Translations under genes and position numbers: made by a program
Assembly (NCBI RefSeq): GCF_018403225.1
Contig: NZ_BOSG01000001.1
Location: 558,001 to 622,000, forward strand
Reading direction: 5' to 3'
From: Paenibacillus sp. J23TS9
GTDB lineage: Bacteria; Bacillota; Bacilli; Paenibacillales; Paenibacillaceae
DNA: 64,000 bases
Notes under the pieces: generated by a model
Told to the model about the DNA's origin: nothing
The model's database searches: none
What the model saw: only the letters and a program-made list of their open reading frames with translations
Part shown: piece after piece, positions 16,060 to 24,131 of the stretch
How the letters are laid out: each line of letters starts with the position of its first letter
How positions within the stretch are numbered: the first letter of the stretch is position 1

Positions 16060-17541
16060 ATGCATTTTTTTGTAAGTGATAATGGATGGCTTCCAGATGA
16101 TGTAGGAGATCGCTTTCCTTGTATTGTATTAGTAACTGATAATTGGGACGATATGTTTATAGCAGAAACTCTATTCCATGCAAAGTATTATCAGAGAAAT
16201 GGTGAGTTTACTGTGTTAGGTGATATAAAAATTATGACAACTAAGGGCGGGGTTACAAGAAGACATTTAGATAGATATTTTACTCAACTTGATGAAACTT
16301 ACTGCGCCCTTGGTCAAGATGTAAAGTTTTATAAAAAAATACGTGAAACGATACCAGCGGTAGAACAAAATGATATTTTTAATGCTTTACGTGATGCAGC
16401 CATCAATTCAGATGTAGCTGAACAATTTAAGAGGAATAATTTATTTAGATCATCCTTATTAAGATTTAGCGATGCAGTTAAAGCATATAAAGAGGCTGCA
16501 GAAATTTTTAACAACCAAACAATCGAGAAGGTTTTAAAATTTAATTTTAGCTGTCTATTAAAGAATGCTTCTAATAAGCATGTAATTAATTTAGACTTTG
16601 AATCATCTAACCTTCCTTATCGCATTAATGCTTTAGTTGGGAAAAATGCTACAGGTAAAACTAAAGTATTAAGAGAATTAAGTGCAAAAATGAGTGGTTT
16701 ACTACAACCTAATGAAGATTCATTTATCCCAGAGAGACCTTCATTCAGTAAAGTAATTGTTGTATCCTTTAGCGCATATGATGACTTTTATAAACCATTT
16801 GACGAAAAAGAAGATCTTGGAAACATATTTTTTAGTTATGTATATTGTGGATTAAAAACCAAAGATGGTCTGTTAGAATTACAAGGTATTGAGCGTAACT
16901 TTTACGAAAGCTTTTCACGTGTTGCTTTTAGAGGGTATACAGATAAATGGTATGATCTGATGCTTGAGTTCTTTAATAAAGATGATATTTCACTAATTCA
17001 GGAAATTGCAGAAGCTAAAGCTAATGGTAAAGATGTTCAGTATAGTATAGACTCTCTTTTAAGTTCTGGACAGAAAGTAATATTGCTTAGTATAACCAAT
17101 ATTATTGAACATATTGAAAATGATTCAATTTTATTTATTGATGAACCTGAAATCCACCTTCATCCAAATGCAATTGGAAAATATATGAAAATGTTATACG
17201 CAACTCTAGAGAAGTTTAATGCATATGCGGTTATTGCTACTCACTCCCCATTAATAATTCAAGAAATACCTTCAAGATATATAAATGTATTTTACCGTAG
17301 TGAAAATTCAACATATATCAATAAGCCTTACATAGAAACCTTCGGTGAAAGTATTAGTGTTATCACAAGTGATCTATTTGAAGTAAGAGAACATGAGAGC
17401 AATTATAAGACTTGGCTTAGTGATCAAATCAATGATGGAAAAACTAAAGGAAATATTATGGCATTGTTTGTAAATGGACTAAGCTTTAATGCACTCACAT
17501 ATCTAAACAATGTTGTTCGTGTACAAAGAGAGGAGGAGTAG
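16060..17541 (+). CDS. ABC-type ATPase, Septu PtuA-like, with extra N-terminal domain
   Basis: 493 residues; ATG 16060 with GAGGTGA five bases upstream is preferred over the GTG at 16051. The ATPase core has Walker A LVGKNATGKT (192-201), signature LLSSGQK (333-339), Walker B ILFIDEPEIHLHP (357-369) and H-loop IATHSP (392-397), the pattern of OLD/RecF-like ATPases in PtuA and retron effectors. Unlike a minimal PtuA it carries about 155 residues before the ATPase (MHFFVSDNGW... to IFNNQTIEKV), which I do not recognise. It is followed three bases later by an HNH nuclease gene, the Septu arrangement. Presumably it assembles with the nuclease and senses phage infection or DNA. Confidence 0.8.
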   Translation: MHFFVSDNGWLPDDVGDRFPCIVLVTDNWDDMFIAETLFHAKYYQRNGEFTVLGDIKIMTTKGGVTRRHLDRYFTQLDETYCALGQDVKFYKKIRETIPAVEQNDIFNALRDAAINSDVAEQFKRNNLFRSSLLRFSDAVKAYKEAAEIFNNQTIEKVLKFNFSCLLKNASNKHVINLDFESSNLPYRINALVGKNATGKTKVLRELSAKMSGLLQPNEDSFIPERPSFSKVIVVSFSAYDDFYKPFDEKEDLGNIFFSYVYCGLKTKDGLLELQGIERNFYESFSRVAFRGYTDKWYDLMLEFFNKDDISLIQEIAEAKANGKDVQYSIDSLLSSGQKVILLSITNIIEHIENDSILFIDEPEIHLHPNAIGKYMKMLYATLEKFNAYAVIATHSPLIIQEIPSRYINVFYRSENSTYINKPYIETFGESISVITSDLFEVREHESNYKTWLSDQINDGKTKGNIMALFVNGLSFNALTYLNNVVRVQREEE

Positions 17542-17544
17542 CTA

Positions 17545-18453
17545 ATGAAGAAGCTAGTACCTCCTAGATTAGATGCGATGGATATATATTCAACCTTAAA
17601 GAATAATGTAAATAGAGTTAATACATTGGATAAATATGATAGACTATGTACTTTAGAAGGAACAGTTTTTCAACGGTATGATGACTATTTAGCGACGACA
17701 AATAATTTAGAGCTACTAAGTATCAGTACAATTACAGATGAGAACGATAAAGTGGCATTGGAAAGCTGTTATTCAAGAAATCCGAACGGATATTTTGAAG
17801 GAAGGGTAGTAACTCAAATAATAGAAATCCAGACTCCGCAGCACAAAAATAATTGTCCGTACTGTGGTCTTGATTCTCCGAGAACTATTGATCATTATCT
17901 ACCAATAAGTGATTTTCCTGAGTATTCAGTATTTCCACCCAATCTTATTCCCTGTTGTTCATATTGTAATAGTAAAAAAAATGACCGCTGGTTAGGTGTA
18001 GATGGTCAGAGGTTATTCATTAATATGTACTATGATAATATTGACAATTTACAGAAGTATCTTTTTTGTAATACTCGCTTTGATAATGAAAGGACGGATG
18101 AATATTATTTTGCACCTCTAATAACTTTTGCTATTCAAAATACTGGAGTAATCCCAATTGAGACTTATCGAGTTATTGAAAGCCATTACACCAAACTCGA
18201 TCTTACAAAACAATTTAGTAAGAAGATCGAAGAACAAATTTCTGTGATTATGGATAAGGTTTATCATGGCGCTAGAATTGAAGTGATTCAAGAGTCATTA
18301 AACGATGACTATGATAACCACATTAGAATGTATGGTAGGAATTTTTGGAGAACATCATTTTTAGAGGAGATTAAAGGTAATGCTCTATTTTTTGATAGAG
18401 TTAAAGAACCTGAATTTAGAGATTATTTTCATTTGAAACATATTGTAAAGTAA
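17545..18453 (+). CDS. HNH endonuclease, Septu PtuB-like
   Basis: 302 residues; ATG follows AGGAGG (17531-17536). Central HNH/zinc module: CPYC (104-107), IDHYLPIS (D116-H117), NLIPCCSYCNSKK (N133, C138-C141), so two CxxC pairs frame the His and Asn motifs. The remainder is helical and specific to this subgroup. The start is three bases past the ATPase stop, so the two are translated from one message. In Septu, PtuB is the nuclease effector inhibited or positioned by PtuA. It is the last gene of the island before attR. Confidence 0.82.
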   Translation: MKKLVPPRLDAMDIYSTLKNNVNRVNTLDKYDRLCTLEGTVFQRYDDYLATTNNLELLSISTITDENDKVALESCYSRNPNGYFEGRVVTQIIEIQTPQHKNNCPYCGLDSPRTIDHYLPISDFPEYSVFPPNLIPCCSYCNSKKNDRWLGVDGQRLFINMYYDNIDNLQKYLFCNTRFDNERTDEYYFAPLITFAIQNTGVIPIETYRVIESHYTKLDLTKQFSKKIEEQISVIMDKVYHGARIEVIQESLNDDYDNHIRMYGRNFWRTSFLEEIKGNALFFDRVKEPEFRDYFHLKHIVK

Positions 18454-18758
18454 GAAAAGCATTGAAAAGTACAGTGTTATCAAGCTTTTGGCGGAATGTC
18501 TGACGCGGTATTTTGAGGAAATAGTGTGTTCGATTTTATTAATATTATAAATAATTGAATTATGAAGATTATTAATCTAAGTCCTAGTACACTCAAGTTT
18601 TTTTAATTTGTTTCCATTATCAACAACATCGAACGGAGTTGACAAAAATCAATCAAAATATTACTGTAATACTGAAATCATTTTTACCAATTAATCTTTT
18701 ACTTCCAAACCGATAAATAACGAGAAAATTGAATATGATACATAGATTTGGCAAGCAA
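18454..18758. other. Right end of the island, non-coding
   Basis: AT-rich, no gene seen. It contains TATGATACATAG (18734-18745), the exact reverse complement of CTATGTATCATA at 3819-3830 near the other end. This pair may be recombinase arm sites. Confidence 0.4.
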
Positions 18759-18907
18759 AACATCGATTCCATCAGCCACCTGTTCGGCTACACGATCAAT
18801 ATCAGCAAGTCTAAGCCGACGAACAGCGAGTTCATCGCGATGGTCGCAGACAAGCTGAGAATCGAGCATAAGGTGTCCTGAAAGGGTTAGGGGCTTTGAG
18901 AGAGCAA
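18759..18907 (+). repeat. Right 149-bp direct repeat (attR), orphan copy of the spo0A end
   Basis: Identical to 3584-3732. It holds the last 41 codons of spo0A without an upstream gene, so it is not expressed as protein. The sequence to its right is the original chromosome downstream of spo0A. Confidence 0.9.
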
Positions 18908-18957
18908 ACATATTTTAATTAAATCAATGCACGCATTTTATGATAAACTTTTCCAAG

Positions 18958-19007
18958 ACCGTTGTTGATTGGGTTTCGTGAAAATCCAATGAACGGCGGT
19001 TTTTTGC
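18958..19007 (+). terminator. Original spo0A terminator (right copy)
   Basis: ACCG/CGGT outer pairs and ATTGGGTTT (18968-18976) with AAATCCAAT (18982-18990), then TTTTTTG. It is related to the hairpin at 3838-3889 over most of its length, which marks it as the displaced native terminator. Confidence 0.75.
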
Positions 19008-19039
19008 GTTGTGTTGATAACAGAAGGTCTGAACTATTT

Positions 19040-19618
19040 TTGTGCATCATTTTTGTTTTTTGTATACATAGGAGTCTTTTTCTTCGTTATGTCAGTAGAA
19101 AGGAGCGGGCGATCATCAATGAAGCATTAATCAAACAATTGATCCAAAGGGGAAATGTCATCAAGCGTTATTTAATCCGGATCGGCGCACGTCCGCCGGA
19201 TGCTGAAGAAATCGTACAAGATACCCTGATGCAGGGGATCGAGCATGTGGAAGCAATCGATCCGGTCAAATTCACGTCCTGGCTTTTTAAGGTGGCCACC
19301 CATAAATACTATGATCTATACAGGAAAGAAGCAAGAAGAGGAAAGACGATTTCGATCGAATCGGTGTCCCTGCAGGATGAACATTCCCCGGAAAACGAGT
19401 ATTTAAGGCAGGAGAAGAGTCTGGAGATCAGGGCGCTTCTGAATCTAATTCCGCATAAATACAAGCAGCTGCTCATTTTGAAGTACGAAATGGGTTTGTC
19501 TTACGAGGAAATCGGCATTTTGATGAATGTGAAGTCCGAGCGGATTAAGACGGAATTATATCGGGCACGAAAAACGTTCAAAAAGATCTATGAAGGAGAA
19601 TGCGGATATGAACCATGA
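19040..19618 (+). CDS. ECF-type RNA polymerase sigma factor
   Basis: The product has sigma region 2 (PPDAEEIVQDTLMQGIEHV... FTSWLFKVATHKYYDLYRKEARRGK) and region 4 (IPHKYKQLLILKYEMGLSYEEIGILM... LYRARKTFKKIYEG). It overlaps the next gene by 11 bases; that gene is its likely anti-sigma partner. The start is unclear: the best ribosome site, AAAGGAG (19098-19104), is followed eight bases later by ATC ATC in this frame and by an ATG in another frame. In-frame TTG codons at 19040 and 18962 lack good sites, and the latter falls within the spo0A terminator. I give 19040 as a compromise; homology supports the protein only from about 19100 on. Confidence 0.8.
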   Translation: MCIIFVFCIHRSLFLRYVSRKERAIINEALIKQLIQRGNVIKRYLIRIGARPPDAEEIVQDTLMQGIEHVEAIDPVKFTSWLFKVATHKYYDLYRKEARRGKTISIESVSLQDEHSPENEYLRQEKSLEIRALLNLIPHKYKQLLILKYEMGLSYEEIGILMNVKSERIKTELYRARKTFKKIYEGECGYEP

Positions 19619-20633
19619 CTTTTCAGATGAATTGGATGAGCTTGGAAAGCTCGGAAAGCTCGGAGAGAGTGAAGAGAAGGATTTTCACAGGCTGCTGAAA
19701 AAAACGAAAAGAAAAACAATGCTGCGGAACGTTATCATTTCAGTCATATGCGCGGTCTTGGTTGTGCTGGGCTTGCTCATCGCAAACCGGGTACTGTTAT
19801 CCCGCAGCCTGAATGCCGCTTATAACGACATGTACCATTACAAACAAATTTCGGATCCTAATGTGAATCTCGGCAACATTCAATCCGTGGACGGCATCTG
19901 GAGCGGAACGGCAGAATTCCAAGCCTATAAAATCATCGAAGGTATTCCGCTTCCTTGGTCGGAGAAGAAGATACAATACAATGTTCTTAACCATTTTTCA
20001 TTGTATAATGGCGGGTACTCTCCACTGAGCGTAACGGATCCGAAGATGGTAGAGCAGGGCATGAATTTCGCTAGATCCTATAACATGCAAAATGGACAAA
20101 GAGAGCTGTTGTTCTATCATCCGGCGGTTCAATATACCAAAATGCTGAAAGAGGTCACCGAGCTGGGACAGATTGACCCGAAAAAAAGAGTAGAGCTATC
20201 CATCTCTTTCGACCGAAGCTACACTTCCAAAGAAATCCGTGCCATGCTTCCTGCTGGTGTCCATGCCAGATGGTTCTGGGTCGATACGTATTCTGCCGAT
20301 TATGTGAAGTATTTAGGAAATGTTCCTTATCTTCCGATATCCGGCAGCAATGTGTTCGGCTATTCTGCCTATGCCGATCAGGAGGACAAGTTTGAGAACA
20401 ATGAGGAAAAGTTCATTGCGTTCATCCATGCCGGTCTCAAGTTAAAAGGGAATTACGACTTTGAATATCACCAGATTTTCGATAAATTAAGAGGCAGCAA
20501 AGCCGAGCCGACAAAAGACGATGTGCATAACATTGGTGTTGTCGTTACGGGAAGCCCCGAATCATTGCAAGCTTTACAGACGAAGAGTTATGTTCGTGCA
20601 GCCGTATTGGGAGCCATTGTTGATAAGTATTGA
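19608..20633 (+). CDS. Membrane anti-sigma factor (Sigma_reg N/C domains)
   Basis: 341 residues from the ATG at 19608 (AAGGAG nine bases upstream; the ATG at 19590 has none). A cytoplasmic N-terminal segment binds sigma in this family (FSDELDELGKLGKLG...FHRLLKKTKRK), then one membrane helix (about 44-66, VIISVICAVLVVLGLLIANRVLL), then a large outside domain with the PWSEKK and VELSISFDRSYT pattern of sigma-factor-regulator C domains. It overlaps the sigma gene, so the two are made together. Such pairs answer envelope stress; the signal is unknown. Confidence 0.8.
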   Translation: MNHDFSDELDELGKLGKLGESEEKDFHRLLKKTKRKTMLRNVIISVICAVLVVLGLLIANRVLLSRSLNAAYNDMYHYKQISDPNVNLGNIQSVDGIWSGTAEFQAYKIIEGIPLPWSEKKIQYNVLNHFSLYNGGYSPLSVTDPKMVEQGMNFARSYNMQNGQRELLFYHPAVQYTKMLKEVTELGQIDPKKRVELSISFDRSYTSKEIRAMLPAGVHARWFWVDTYSADYVKYLGNVPYLPISGSNVFGYSAYADQEDKFENNEEKFIAFIHAGLKLKGNYDFEYHQIFDKLRGSKAEPTKDDVHNIGVVVTGSPESLQALQTKSYVRAAVLGAIVDKY

Positions 20634-20724
20634 TTCTGCATTGAATTTGCATCCGTTTTTCATAAGAACATGGATATGTTAAACTACTCCTATCTAGATT
20701 GTTTCATGGGGGTTAGGAGATTCA

Positions 20725-20901
20725 ATGTCAGAAGAGAAGATTGTTGGTTATAAAGTAAAGTTTAATATAGGGAAAAGATTTCGGATGAAGGTATATATGA
20801 CCAAAGACTATTATGATGTATGGATGAACCTACGAGATGCAGCTATTAAGGATGTATGGGTAGAAGAGGTTGAATTAGAACAAAGTTATTTTATCAGTTG
20901 A
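20725..20901 (+). CDS. Small hypothetical protein (58 aa)
   Basis: ATG 20725 follows TTAGGAGA. The product MSEEKIVGYKVKFNIGK... ends EVELEQSYFIS, mixed charge, no membrane segment. It is followed directly by a strong terminator, so it is a one-gene unit. No family recognised. Confidence 0.6.
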   Translation: MSEEKIVGYKVKFNIGKRFRMKVYMTKDYYDVWMNLRDAAIKDVWVEEVELEQSYFIS

Positions 20902-20909
20902 AAAGAGGA

Positions 20910-20944
20910 AGCATCATCTTTTTCCGCAAAGATGGTGCTTTTTT
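20910..20944 (+). terminator. Rho-independent terminator
   Basis: AGCATCATCTTT (from 20910) pairs with AAAGATGGTGCT with one mismatch, followed by TTTTTT. Confidence 0.8.
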
Positions 20945-21024
20945 ATATACTTATTCCATAAAGTTTGAAAAAAGTGAAAGAGTCTAGGTTATAATTGGAT
21001 ATATAATAAGGGAGGAAATGGAAA

Positions 21025-21534
21025 ATGAGCCGTGTATTTGTGATTTCAGACCATCATTTTGGTCATCAGAAAATTATCGATTTTGAATCCAGACCATTCC
21101 AAAATGCCGAAGAGATGGACGAGTATATGATTAATCAGTGGAATACCGTTGTATCCGGAGAGGACAAGGTATTTCATCTCGGCGATTTTTCATTTTATAA
21201 TAAAGAAAAGACGCGGACTATTGTGGACAGATTAAACGGGAATAAGTTTCTGATTCTGGGCAACCACGACCGTGGACGAAGCAAGGCATGGTGGCTGGAT
21301 GCCGGTTTTAATGAAGTAAGTGAATATCCGATTGTGTTCCAGTCTTTTTTCATTTTATCCCATGAACCGATGTATATGAATAAACATATGCCCTACGTGA
21401 ATATTCACGGACATATTCATAGTCAGAAATACGAGGGACAGCATTATTTCAATGCCAGTGTGGAGCTATGGGACTATAAACCTGTTTCTTTTGAAGAGAT
21501 CAAGAGCAGCTTGGTCGCAAACGAGGAGCAGTAA
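21025..21534 (+). CDS. Metallophosphoesterase, calcineurin-like
   Basis: 169 residues; ATG behind GGGAGG. The full metal-binding set is present: ISDHHFGH (D-x-H), HLGDFS (GD), ILGNHDRG (GNHD), SHEP and IHGHIHS (GHxH). The small size and 'HHFGH' opening match the family of bacterial single-domain phosphoesterases often annotated as phosphodiesterase or hydrolase. Substrate unknown. It stands alone between short intergenic stretches. Confidence 0.85.
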   Translation: MSRVFVISDHHFGHQKIIDFESRPFQNAEEMDEYMINQWNTVVSGEDKVFHLGDFSFYNKEKTRTIVDRLNGNKFLILGNHDRGRSKAWWLDAGFNEVSEYPIVFQSFFILSHEPMYMNKHMPYVNIHGHIHSQKYEGQHYFNASVELWDYKPVSFEEIKSSLVANEEQ

Positions 21535-21685
21535 AACATAGGTGCACGTGAAGACAAGCACAGCGGCCAACTGGTAAAGGTTACAAACTTTTGGCTGGAT
21601 AAGCTTCCCTAAAAAACATAGTATGGATATAGGGTAGCAGCTTTACACAAAAGCTGTGCTATGCGATGAAGAGAGGAGCTTCACG

Positions 21686-22537
21686 TTGACTTTTAAAAAA
21701 TGGATGATCGCTGCTTCGGCGGCCGCTGTCGTTTTGTTATCCGGTACATCAATTATGGCCTTGGCAAAGGCCAATCCTATAAAAATCATGCTGAATGGCA
21801 CTGAGCTTGTAACTGCGAAAGCAGCTCAAAAGGTGGACGGGATCGTCATGCTTCCGTTAAAAGAACTTGGTCAATTGTTTGGCAAGAAAGTATCCTATGA
21901 CGAGAAAAGCAATACCGTTTCGGTAGACAATATTTCGGGAGTTACGATAGGCGAATCCGAGGATAAAACCGTTCATATTACAGGGAACGAGACTGAAACG
22001 GGAACCTTTGACCAACTTCAAATCCAGACTCCTGTATTTAGCCGCAGTATACCTGGATACAATGTAACGAATCCCTCTTACGCACCGTTCATTGCTACGC
22101 AAGATCTGGATGGAGATGGGAAAAAGGAAATCGTCATTATTCTGACCACCGGGTATGGTACCGGAGTTTACCAGTCCAATGTTCTTGTGTATACTGCTGA
22201 GGGAGACTTGATTCCTGTCGAAGATGCCAATACGGTGTTTTTAAAGCAGTTTAGTGGCAATTATACCGCGAAGGGGCTTGAAATAACGCTTCAAGCGAAT
22301 CATTATACCATTCCCTCGGAGCTTCTGATGACTGAAAAAGAATATCTTGGCGATAAGCCGGGCATCGGTGGTATAATGCGGTATACTGTAGAGGATGGAG
22401 TATTAACCGCTACAACGGCAGTTCAGGTTTCTCCTGCGGAATTTGTGGGTGATATACATCTGAAATATTCTTTTAAAAATGGCTTATTCCAAGCCGAAAA
22501 TGCAACCTTTGAATTATATCCGGAATATCGTTCTTAA
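21686..22537 (+). CDS. Secreted protein with copper-amine-oxidase-N-like stalk domain
   Basis: 283 residues from the TTG at 21686, placed after GAGAGGAG; the frame can be read back to 21656 but this would overlap a hairpin (CAGCTTT 21638-21644 with AAAGCTG 21650-21656). A signal peptide is evident (MTFKKWMIAASAAAVVLLSG...ALAKA). Next comes the stalk domain (IKIMLNGTELV... VMLPLKELGQLFGKKVSYDEKSNTVSV) and then a domain with a FG-GAP/VCBS-like stretch (ATQDLDGDGKKEIVIIL). It probably sits at the cell surface. Enzyme activity is not implied. Confidence 0.75.
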   Translation: MTFKKWMIAASAAAVVLLSGTSIMALAKANPIKIMLNGTELVTAKAAQKVDGIVMLPLKELGQLFGKKVSYDEKSNTVSVDNISGVTIGESEDKTVHITGNETETGTFDQLQIQTPVFSRSIPGYNVTNPSYAPFIATQDLDGDGKKEIVIILTTGYGTGVYQSNVLVYTAEGDLIPVEDANTVFLKQFSGNYTAKGLEITLQANHYTIPSELLMTEKEYLGDKPGIGGIMRYTVEDGVLTATTAVQVSPAEFVGDIHLKYSFKNGLFQAENATFELYPEYRS

Positions 22538-22555
22538 ACGCGTGAAAGGAAGTAT

Positions 22556-23440
22556 ATGAAAACATCTAAGAGTACATACACAATGATTATTTCCATGCTT
22601 GCGGCAATATGTATATTCACTTTTTCAGGCTGCAGCATAGGAAGTGTCCCGGATACCGGAAAATCGGATTCAGTGGACGGAAAGAAGTTAAAGGTATATT
22701 TTCTGGATGTGGGGCAGGGTGCTTCGCAGCTTTTGGTCACTCCTTCTGGGAAAACAATGCTGATCGACGCAGGCAATAATGACAAGGAACAAACGATGCT
22801 GGATTACATGAAAAAATACCGTATATCCAAGCTTGATGTTGTCATTGGAACGCATCCCGATGCGGACCATATCGGAGGTCTGGATAAGGTCATTGACCAT
22901 ATCCCGGTTACCACCATATATATGCCCAAGGTGCAATCCAATACGAAAACCTTTGAATCCCTGTTGCAGTCGATTAAGAACAAAGGACTCAAAGTCAAGA
23001 CGGCCAAAGCAGGTTTATCCTGGGATTTGGATAATCAGGTGCATGTGGAAATGCTTGCTCCAAAGGGTACCTACGAGGATACGAATAATATGAGCGCTGT
23101 GGTTAAGATTACCTATGGCAAAAATTCATTTCTGCTGACAGGTGATGCTGAAGCTGAAAGTGAAAAAGCAATGCTCGCTTCGGGTGCGGATGTGCAGGCA
23201 GATGTCATGCTGGTGGGCCATCATGGCTCTAACTCATCCACAACCTTGAAATTTTTGAAAGCAGTAAATCCTAAATATGCAGTTATTCAGGTAGGTAAAG
23301 ATAATACCTATGGTCATCCCAAAAGTACGGTGTTAAGTCGTTTGCAAAAGCAGGGGGTCGAGGTTTACCGTAACGACAAACAGGGAACCATTGAAATTAC
23401 ATCGGACGGGAATTCACTTCATATTGTCACAGAAAGGTGA
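22556..23440 (+). CDS. ComEC/Rec2-like metallo-beta-lactamase lipoprotein
   Basis: 294 residues with a lipoprotein signal (ICIFTFSGC). The domain begins KLKVYFLDVGQGASQLLVTPSGKTMLIDAG, followed by the metal motif THPDADHIGG, then LLTGDAE and VGHHGSNSST, typical of the stand-alone ComEC-like hydrolases. It would act outside the membrane, perhaps as a nuclease or phosphodiesterase; substrate unknown. It ends at the base before the small DUF3006 gene, an arrangement repeatedly seen for this family. Confidence 0.85.
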   Translation: MKTSKSTYTMIISMLAAICIFTFSGCSIGSVPDTGKSDSVDGKKLKVYFLDVGQGASQLLVTPSGKTMLIDAGNNDKEQTMLDYMKKYRISKLDVVIGTHPDADHIGGLDKVIDHIPVTTIYMPKVQSNTKTFESLLQSIKNKGLKVKTAKAGLSWDLDNQVHVEMLAPKGTYEDTNNMSAVVKITYGKNSFLLTGDAEAESEKAMLASGADVQADVMLVGHHGSNSSTTLKFLKAVNPKYAVIQVGKDNTYGHPKSTVLSRLQKQGVEVYRNDKQGTIEITSDGNSLHIVTER

Positions 23441-23671
23441 GTGGCTCATGTGAAAGGGCATAAAGGATATGTCGAAGGATTTGAAGAAGAGTACTGCAAG
23501 ATTGAAATTGACGGAAGCGTAGAATACATTCCGAAAATCAAAGTTGCTTCCGATGTGAAGCAGGGCGATGTTGTGGAGTGGAATGGAGATAAGTGGCTCC
23601 CTAACCCCGAACTAACGCGTACACGCAGCGAAGAAATCAAAAAAATGATGGATGATGTGTGGGAAGATTAA
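23441..23671 (+). CDS. DUF3006 domain protein
   Basis: 76 residues from a GTG at 23441 directly after the previous stop, with AGAAAGGTGA as ribosome site. The text GYVEGFEEEYCKIEIDG...GDVVEWNGDKW fits DUF3006, a small beta-barrel-like protein that accompanies ComEC-like hydrolases. Cytoplasmic; function unknown. Confidence 0.75.
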   Translation: MAHVKGHKGYVEGFEEEYCKIEIDGSVEYIPKIKVASDVKQGDVVEWNGDKWLPNPELTRTRSEEIKKMMDDVWED

Positions 23672-23708
23672 AAAACTCTTCAACTTTTTAAAAGTTGAAG
23701 AGTTTTTT
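23670..23708 (+). terminator. Strong terminator, near-perfect hairpin
   Basis: AAAAAACTCTTCAACTTTT pairs with AAAAGTTGAAGAGTTTTTT around a two-base loop. It can serve both the DUF3006 gene and the converging cupredoxin gene. Confidence 0.85.
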
Positions 23709-23741
23709 GCTTAAATGAAAGATATATGACAAATAAATATA

Positions 23742-24131
23742 TTATTCCTCTACGATCAATTTACCAGTCATGTTATCGTGACCAGCACCGCACATTACGG
23801 AGCAATCAAAGTCAAAGCTACCGGCTTTGTCAGCAGTAAATTCGGCTGTGCCATCTTTTTGCAGGTTCACATTGTACTCGGGAATTTCAAGGCCATGCGC
23901 ACCTTCAGTGTTTTTGAAAGTCAACTTCACTTTGTCGCCTTTTTTCACTTTGATTTCGGATGGTGTGAACTCAAAGCTTTTTGCGTTTACAGTGATTTCT
24001 TTTGTAGCTCCGCCTGCAGTAGACGAAGAATCAGATGCGCTGCTGGAACTGGAATCATCGTTGCCGCATGCAGCAAGAACGGTTGCAGAAAGAGCAGCGA
24101 CAGCGATCAGAGAAAATAATTTCTTTTTCAT
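23742..24131 (-). CDS. CuA-type cupredoxin lipoprotein
   Basis: 129 residues from the ATG at 24131 (GGGGAGG upstream). Lipobox LAACG, then a Ser-rich linker and a cupredoxin domain ending with the dinuclear CuA ligand set: H in GAHGLEIPE, then CSVMCGAGHDNM (C-x3-C-x3-H-x2-M), as in cytochrome oxidase subunit II and nitrous-oxide reductase. The protein is anchored on the outside of the membrane. It could carry or donate copper or electrons. It is divergent from the quinoprotein lipoprotein gene 0.7 kb away. Confidence 0.85.
   Translation of the reverse strand: MKKKLFSLIAVAALSATVLAACGNDDSSSSSASDSSSTAGGATKEITVNAKSFEFTPSEIKVKKGDKVKLTFKNTEGAHGLEIPEYNVNLQKDGTAEFTADKAGSFDFDCSVMCGAGHDNMTGKLIVEE

Larger units (their letters stand above)
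3584..18907. mobile_element. Integrative genomic island in the 3' end of spo0A
   Basis: Bounded by the 149-bp direct repeats. A tyrosine recombinase gene begins 160 bases inside the left repeat, the usual place for an integrase. The interior is visibly more AT-rich than the flanking sporulation and sigma-factor genes. It carries recombinase, primase-type replication and resolvase functions plus a probable defence module, but no recognisable conjugation, relaxase or phage structural genes apart from a decayed fragment. It could be a mobilisable or plasmid-like element, or a phage satellite; the sequence does not decide. Confidence 0.85.

Noticed and set aside
13187..18453. Complete Hachiman system
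   Set aside because: The helicase is of a similar kind to HamB, but no HamA-like (DUF1837) gene is adjacent; the 282-aa neighbour is a deaminase-fold protein on the other strand.
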